DNA of 64,000 nucleotides from Ahaetulla prasina (Eukaryota; Chordata; Lepidosauria; Squamata; Colubridae): contig NC_080541.1 in the NCBI RefSeq assembly GCF_028640845.1, forward strand, positions 37,610,435 through 37,674,434. Direction: 5' to 3'. The notes beneath the pieces were generated by a model, which was not told the origin of the DNA, ran no database searches, and saw only the letters and a list, made by a program, of their open reading frames with translations. The stretch's first letter is position 1. Each line of letters starts with the position of its first letter. Of this stretch, positions 58,891-64,000 are shown piece by piece. A program made the translations under genes and the position numbers.

Positions 58891-58964
58891 TTAGGGAAAG
58901 TAGATGTTTTCATATTTACAACTGTAGTTACCAGATCTCTCTGTGTCCCAACCTGGGATAAATG

Positions 58965-61705
58965 AAGAAATTAGTATAAAAGGAATGCTGTGCTACTGCC
59001 TAAAAGCCTCATGACAAAATAAAATTGTTTAGATCTGTAAGATGAATTCCATTCATGGGTATCAGCCTTGCATTTTGGCATTAATGAAACTGGCCAACTA
59101 GCCACAAGGGAAGAAAAAATGTCAGCACAAATTAACAGTAGCTCACAATACTTAGCATGACAGCCAATCCCAAGCAAACAAAGGCTTAATTAAATAAAAC
59201 TGGGATACATGAAAAGTACAAAAATCTCAGGACTAGGCTCTAGACCACACTCAAGCAATTCTAGGATTGGAACTCAAATTTTTCCCAAAGAACAATGTTG
59301 TCATTCATCTGTAGGTGCAGCAATACATCCATATATGCTTCTCTTTTCCTAATGTGCAAAATTATAGATTATGGTACTCTGTATTTCCTCATACTTTTTT
59401 ATCTATGTCCGAAGGCTTCATGCTGATGCATTTAACATACAAAAGGCTGATTTTATTTGGGAGAGTAATAACAGAAAAGGCAAGTGCTGGTTATTTCACT
59501 TTTGTATGACCTGCTGTTCATCTTTCAGTAGTAATACAAACTTCTTTCATTTATTTTATCATATTTGGAACACCTGAGTCAAACATGCATATTGTAATGT
59601 GTTCTTAATCAAAACAATTTGTTTTCATACCTATCATACAAAGTATGTTTACAAATTACTAAGGCTTCCAATCAAACTTTATAAAAGATGCAGCTGCTTT
59701 AAAAGAGTCTATTCGTTAAAAAGTATGTGTTTTTAATGTGACTCATTAAATCAACCATGTCTTTTTTTAGGTTCATTTGGAAACCTGAAGGGAAAAACAA
59801 GGGGCAGCTGTAGAGTTTGTGCAGCCGTAGAGTTTGTGCAGCCATGTATTTTGCATTTTGAAGCCTTCTTATAAACCACTGCACAACCCTATAATTCTGA
59901 ACAGGGTGGTTAACTTTGGTCACATATACATTCTTAAAGACAACAGTAGAGGGTCTCTTTGTATCATTAATGCTAAGATAACAAGATGAAAAAAATGTGT
60001 CTTTACATTCAGTACATTCACTGTTTAAAGATTGGTTCAAACTGTAATTACCACTTAAGGCCCAGGAGCAAAATCACTCTATATAAAGAGAAGTGTGCTG
60101 TATATGTGGCCAAAGAATAGCTATGCTTGTCAGTGACTTGTGACTTAATACACTTAGCTAACATCTTCTCTCATGCAAACTGTACTTTAGTCTTTTTTTC
60201 TGATAACTCTGCATTATTTCATCCAATAAGGGGACATTAACAGGAATGCAGCAATTCTATGATTGTTATTATTTTACTCTTTGTGTATACTCTGTCCCTC
60301 GTTAATTTTTTGAAAATGAACTATTTTCTTCTTTGCATAAAGATTGGATTTCCACATTATTTCACTTTTCTAAGCATGCATGAACATGTTTTATGTGTGT
60401 TCTTCAGTGAAATGATATGGTATTACTTTGCTATTTTTAGTTTGTGAACTATACTTCAAATTAATATTGAGAAGTGTTCTATGTGTGTTTCTTAATAGTA
60501 TCTGAATTTTATTTCATTATGTTGCTTGAAGTGAATTGTGCCTGACCAGATGGCATCTGTTGTCATCACATCTAGCTAGGAATGAGTCAAGCTCTAATAT
60601 GCAACCTCTTCCACATATTTCGATGGAGTAAGAAAAATGAAAGTCTTTTTCTTGTGAGGGAAAGGGAAAATGCACATTATTTTTTCAAATGAGATAATTG
60701 AAGCCATATCGTGCATCTTGAGAACAGTTGAGAAAAGATTTTTTTTTTCTGGGGGAAAGAAAGAAAGAATAGCATTGTCTTATCTGGGCTGTGTCAACAA
60801 TGTATGATCTGAGGAATTCTAAGAGATAATAATAAACCATCTGTGTTTAGTGGGGGCTAGTTTTTGCTTAAATGATTTTGATTAACAACCAAGTTTGATT
60901 GTAGTTCTTTGGAGGGTAATCATTTCACCACTCTACAATTATAACTGTGAATGCTGAGTTAGAGGCAATGGCAAAAGAAAAAAAAAGGATTTAAATTAGC
61001 ATTTATACTCAGAAAAACACACTATGGATTGATTATGTGCTAAAGGCAACATGAGTACTATTAACATGATAGATATTATATGTAAGCCATGAAAGAAATA
61101 TACATTGCCTTTTCAGGAAATATACATTGCCTTTTGTCACTCATGCACTACAAATGGGACAGGCTGCAATGCTACTACAATATCATTACACTGCCACTTA
61201 TACTGATGCTGGTACAAAAATATTTCTGTTCAATTATTTTAATTTCCCATTGCAGAAAAAAATTACCGTTCTCTCAACCTTACTTTTCCCTATGCCTCCT
61301 TTTGGAACATTCTGTGGTTTAGCAATTAGTGTCAACCAGTAATATTTGAAACTGTGATTAAGATTAAACTATGAATGTGATTTTAATGCGTAATAGATAA
61401 AAAAAGTTCCAGGAAAAAACAGAGTAAATGTGAAAGAAAAAAATAAAGTAGATTCTTTCAAGATTGAAACATAAGGCAAAGCTGTGATAATAATGACATT
61501 TTTGAGATAGCTGCATAATGAAGAACTCTAGTCTTTTGTGACATTTTAAGATAAAAGCACAGTTCTGACATCATCTTAATTCTGTTTCCACACTTTTCTT
61601 TCCTCATTTCCTTGTAAATTAAAGGAAACCTCTAAAGTTGGGCCTGATTTAATCACATTTAAGAGTATGCTCACTAATGTCAATGAGACTTGAATTAGCT
61701 ATGAC
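58965..61705. other. Unannotated non-coding DNA
   Basis: About 2.7 kb with no supported gene. The frames at 59699-60040, 60259-60447 and 61089-61342 have no domain. Local GTGCAGCCGTAGAGTTT and AAATATACATTGCCTTTT direct duplications occur at 59817-59842 and 61097-61135. Confidence 0.5.
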
Positions 61706-61706
61706 T

Positions 61707-62200
61707 AATAGAATAGAATAGAATAGAATAGAATAGAATAGAATAGAATAGAATAGAATAGGATAGAATTTTATTGGCCAAGTGTGATTGGACACACAAG
61801 GAATTTATCTTGGTGCATATGCTCTTAGTGTACATAAAAGAAAAGATACGTTCATCAAGGTACAACATTTACAACACAATTGATGGTCAATATATCAATA
61901 TAAATCATAAGGATTGCCAGCAACAAGTTATAGTCATACAGTCATAAGTGGAAAGATTGGTGATGGGAACTATGAAACGATTAATAGTAGTGCAGATTCA
62001 GTAAATAGTCTGACAGTGTTGTTTAGCAAAGTGATGGCGTTTGGGAAAAAACTGCTCTTGTGTCTAGTTGTTCTGGTGTGCAGTGCTCTATAGCGTCGTT
62101 TTGAGGGTAGGAGTTGAAACAGTTTATGTCCAGGATGCGAGGGGTCTGTAAATATTTTCACGGCCCTCTTCTTGATTCGTGCAGTATACAGGTCCTCAAA
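61707..62200 (-). mobile_element. LINE 3' fragment with AATAG tail
   Basis: The frame 62161-61970 gives TDPSHPGHKLFQLLPSKRRY then TTRHKSSFFPNAITLLN, a common C-terminal motif of CR1/Rex-like LINE proteins. The 3' UTR runs to an AATAG array at 61707-61769. It is the same family as 40940-41292. Confidence 0.78.
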
Positions 62201-62437
62201 GACTTCTGTGAAGTGGCATTGCTTTGCTTTCTAGAGTTGAATTGATAATCATGAGGTGGAATGATTTGCTTCAGAATAGTGCCACAATCTGGGGCTTCTG
62301 GCTGAGATCCTATGGCAGTTAGAGCATCCATAAAGCCAGGACAGAATTGTAGTGAAATTTGCACAGACACCAGATTCTGGCTGAAATTTTTTTTAAGAGT
62401 TGAGAGACTGAGGGATCACCCACTTGCACTCTGTAGT

Positions 62438-62968
62438 TGTGTTTCGCTCGCTTTCCCCGCAGCCGGGTCCCTTTTATCTCCTGCCGAACGCTGAGGAATG
62501 TCCTGGCATGCCTCCAGGCCCCAGCCCTGGCACTATGCCCGGACAGGCCGAGCAAGACGAAGGGCCTGACGTGCCTCCAGCCCCCAGCCCTGGCTCCATG
62601 CCCAGGCAAACGGAGCAACTAGACCCCTCCCCCTCCCCCACAGCATGTGAGCCTGAGGAATGTGAATTGCCAACAGCTGGAGCCTGGAGAGATCCTCGCT
62701 TCAGGAGAATTGATAGGCGACGTCAGCAAAAGGAAGGGGGGGCAGGCCTGGATAAGTGCTGAGTCATGGAGCCACACCCCATGGCCTATATAAAGGATCT
62801 GCTTTCTGGCATTCTCTGAGTCAGGCAAAGTCTACCTTGGATTGCTAAAGTTACTTCCTGGTCTCCTGCCTGCCTTGAGAACTTTGCTAGGATTTTGGCA
62901 GAGCTGCAGAGGCACGCCTGATACAGACTTCCCCGACCCGGCCGTCCGCGGAGGAGTGGGACACAACA
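62438..62968 (+). repeat. Solo LTR with exact 5-bp target duplication
   Basis: From TGTGTTTCGCTCGC to GGGACACAACA with GTAGT at 62433-62437 and 62969-62973. It includes TGAGTCATGGAGCCACACCC and CTATATAAAGG, as in the LTRs at 26354 and 32089, and a duplicated CCTCCAGxCCCCAGCCCTGG module (62511-62592). It is probably a related family. Confidence 0.87.
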
Positions 62969-62973
62969 GTAGT

Positions 62974-64000
62974 GCTGTTCCTTGTGAGGAGAATCACAGA
63001 ATGCTTCAGCCAGGTCCCTGTATTCCTTGGGTTCCTGGGCAGTCCCAGGTAGGGCTTTGATGGCCACCATGGCCGCCTCTTGTTGGTGGGGCCCCTGAGG
63101 GCTCATCTCAGTGGGTTCGGCTTCAGGAGGGACAGGCAGCAAGAGGCCCACTCCATCCTTACTTTTTGGAAGCCATCCTCGCATTTGATTGTAGGGGCCC
63201 ATTTGTCTAGCCAGGCAAGTCCTAGGATGATTGACTCTGCCATTTTTGGGGCGACTACAAATTGAATGAGTTCTGTGTGGATCCTCAATTCCAATCTGAC
63301 AAGCTCAGTGACCTGTGTAGCAGGAGTGTCACCTATTAAAATCCTGTCTACCTGTTGAAAGTGTATGGGGTGGCTTAAGAGGTGTGTCTTTATGCCTAGC
63401 TGCTCAACAGTGGGGATGCTAATCAAGCAACGGGTGCAGCCGGTGTCTATTATTGTTGCTACCTCTCCATGCACCCGTCTCTGGCATTGTCAGCTTGACT
63501 TTGAGCGCAAAGTCACTTACCATCAGGTCATCTTTGCCGCTGCTACTGCTGGCTGGCACAGGTGGCAGGTCTTTGATCGAGGTCTCTTCACTCTCTCCAA
63601 GGGAGGGAAAGTCTCAACTGCCTGCCGGGCAATTCTGCTGGCATCCAAGGGCTTTTGTGGATCCCTTCTGCCTCGGGATGATGTGGCGGGGCATGGTTGT
63701 GGAACCGGCACAGGTGCCAGACACTCCACAGCTCGATGACCCACTTGTCTACAACGGTAGGATTTCATCACCCCTGTAGATTGAGCAGGAGGGGTTTCAG
63801 TAGGGTTTGTCGGAGGATGTCTAGCGAAAGTTCTCCCTGGGGACCTCTCAGCTGAGAGGTTATGGCATGGGTGAACTTCTCTATCAAGAGCTATTGACAT
63901 AGTATACCAGTCTTGCAGTCAGTCTGACACCTCCCGGATTCCACAGGTGGTTCTGACTTCTTGATCAATGGCTCCTTTAAAATAATGCAGAAGTATTCTG
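62974..64000 (-). mobile_element. LTR retroelement internal region, gag-protease, truncated by window end
   Basis: Three minus-strand frames form a decayed series. 63900-63523 holds the gag end with a nucleocapsid knuckle reading SYRCRQVGHRAVEC, where the first Cys of CCHC is replaced by Ser. 63474-63103 gives a retropepsin with IIDTGCTRCLIS at its start and ILGLAWLDKW. 63202-62786 begins after the protease and runs into the solo LTR. Frame breaks occur between gag and protease (63475-63530). Its orientation is opposite to the solo LTR, so the LTR is a separate insertion. The DTG protease with LGL-WL fits Ty3/Gypsy-like elements. The RT and the 5' end are not in view. Confidence 0.75.

Noticed and set aside
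58692..58961. 89-codon plus-strand frame
   Set aside because: Antisense of the L1 ORF2 end, which has the recognisable motifs.

Overview
This window is vertebrate nuclear DNA, most likely from a squamate reptile and probably a snake. The reasons are one exon of a conserved vertebrate gene with eukaryotic splice signals, the lack of any other host exon I can support, and a repeat mix typical of squamates: CR1, L2, L1 and RTE-type LINEs, several tRNA-derived SINE families, many hAT-like MITEs, Ty3/Gypsy-type LTR elements and traces of Penelope-like elements.

The only host exon recognised is on the minus strand at 33407-33685. It is the first coding exon of RALYL, an RRM-containing hnRNP C/RALY-like RNA-binding protein, and ends in a clean GTGAGT donor. 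If it is RALYL, nearly all the rest of the window is intron or 5' region of that gene: everything below 33407 lies downstream of the exon and everything above 33685 lies upstream.

Layout. 1-1458: 3' part of a CR1 LINE with a long RT reading frame. 2.5-6.3 kb: SINEs, an L2 tail, MITEs and a zinc-finger-type LINE tail. 9.1-12.8 kb: two Penelope-like relics with hammerhead-like cores on either side of an L2 copy (10015-11708) whose RT core is deleted in frame. 12.3-32.9 kb: a dense field of short DNA transposons, many with exact 8-bp target-site duplications, plus old LINE pieces and two solo LTRs, one nested in a hAT element. 33.4-33.7 kb: the exon. 34.6-36.4 kb: the best L2 copy, with an intact YADD box. 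36.6-46.6 kb: further hAT MITEs and LINE tails. 47.3-52.7 kb: a compound locus. A DNA-transposon-like repeat carries what looks like the decayed terminal exon of a coiled-coil protein, and a young Ty3/Gypsy element (47758-52369, identical 188-bp LTRs, CTCAT duplications, tRNA-Ser-type primer site) is inserted in that exon. 52.6-54.5 kb: a DIRS-like gag-type reading frame (tentative) next to a field of short GGAGC...CTCC palindromes. 54.9-62.2 kb: CR1, mariner-like, SINE, L1 and LINE tails. 62.4-64.0 kb: a solo LTR inserted beside the gag-protease part of a second LTR retroelement that leaves the window.

The genes do not form a pathway; the value of the window is its insertion history. The observations most worth a second look are the captured coiled-coil exon, the hammerhead-like cores, the Gypsy copy whose identical LTRs contrast with clustered one- and two-base losses, and the L2 deletion derivative.
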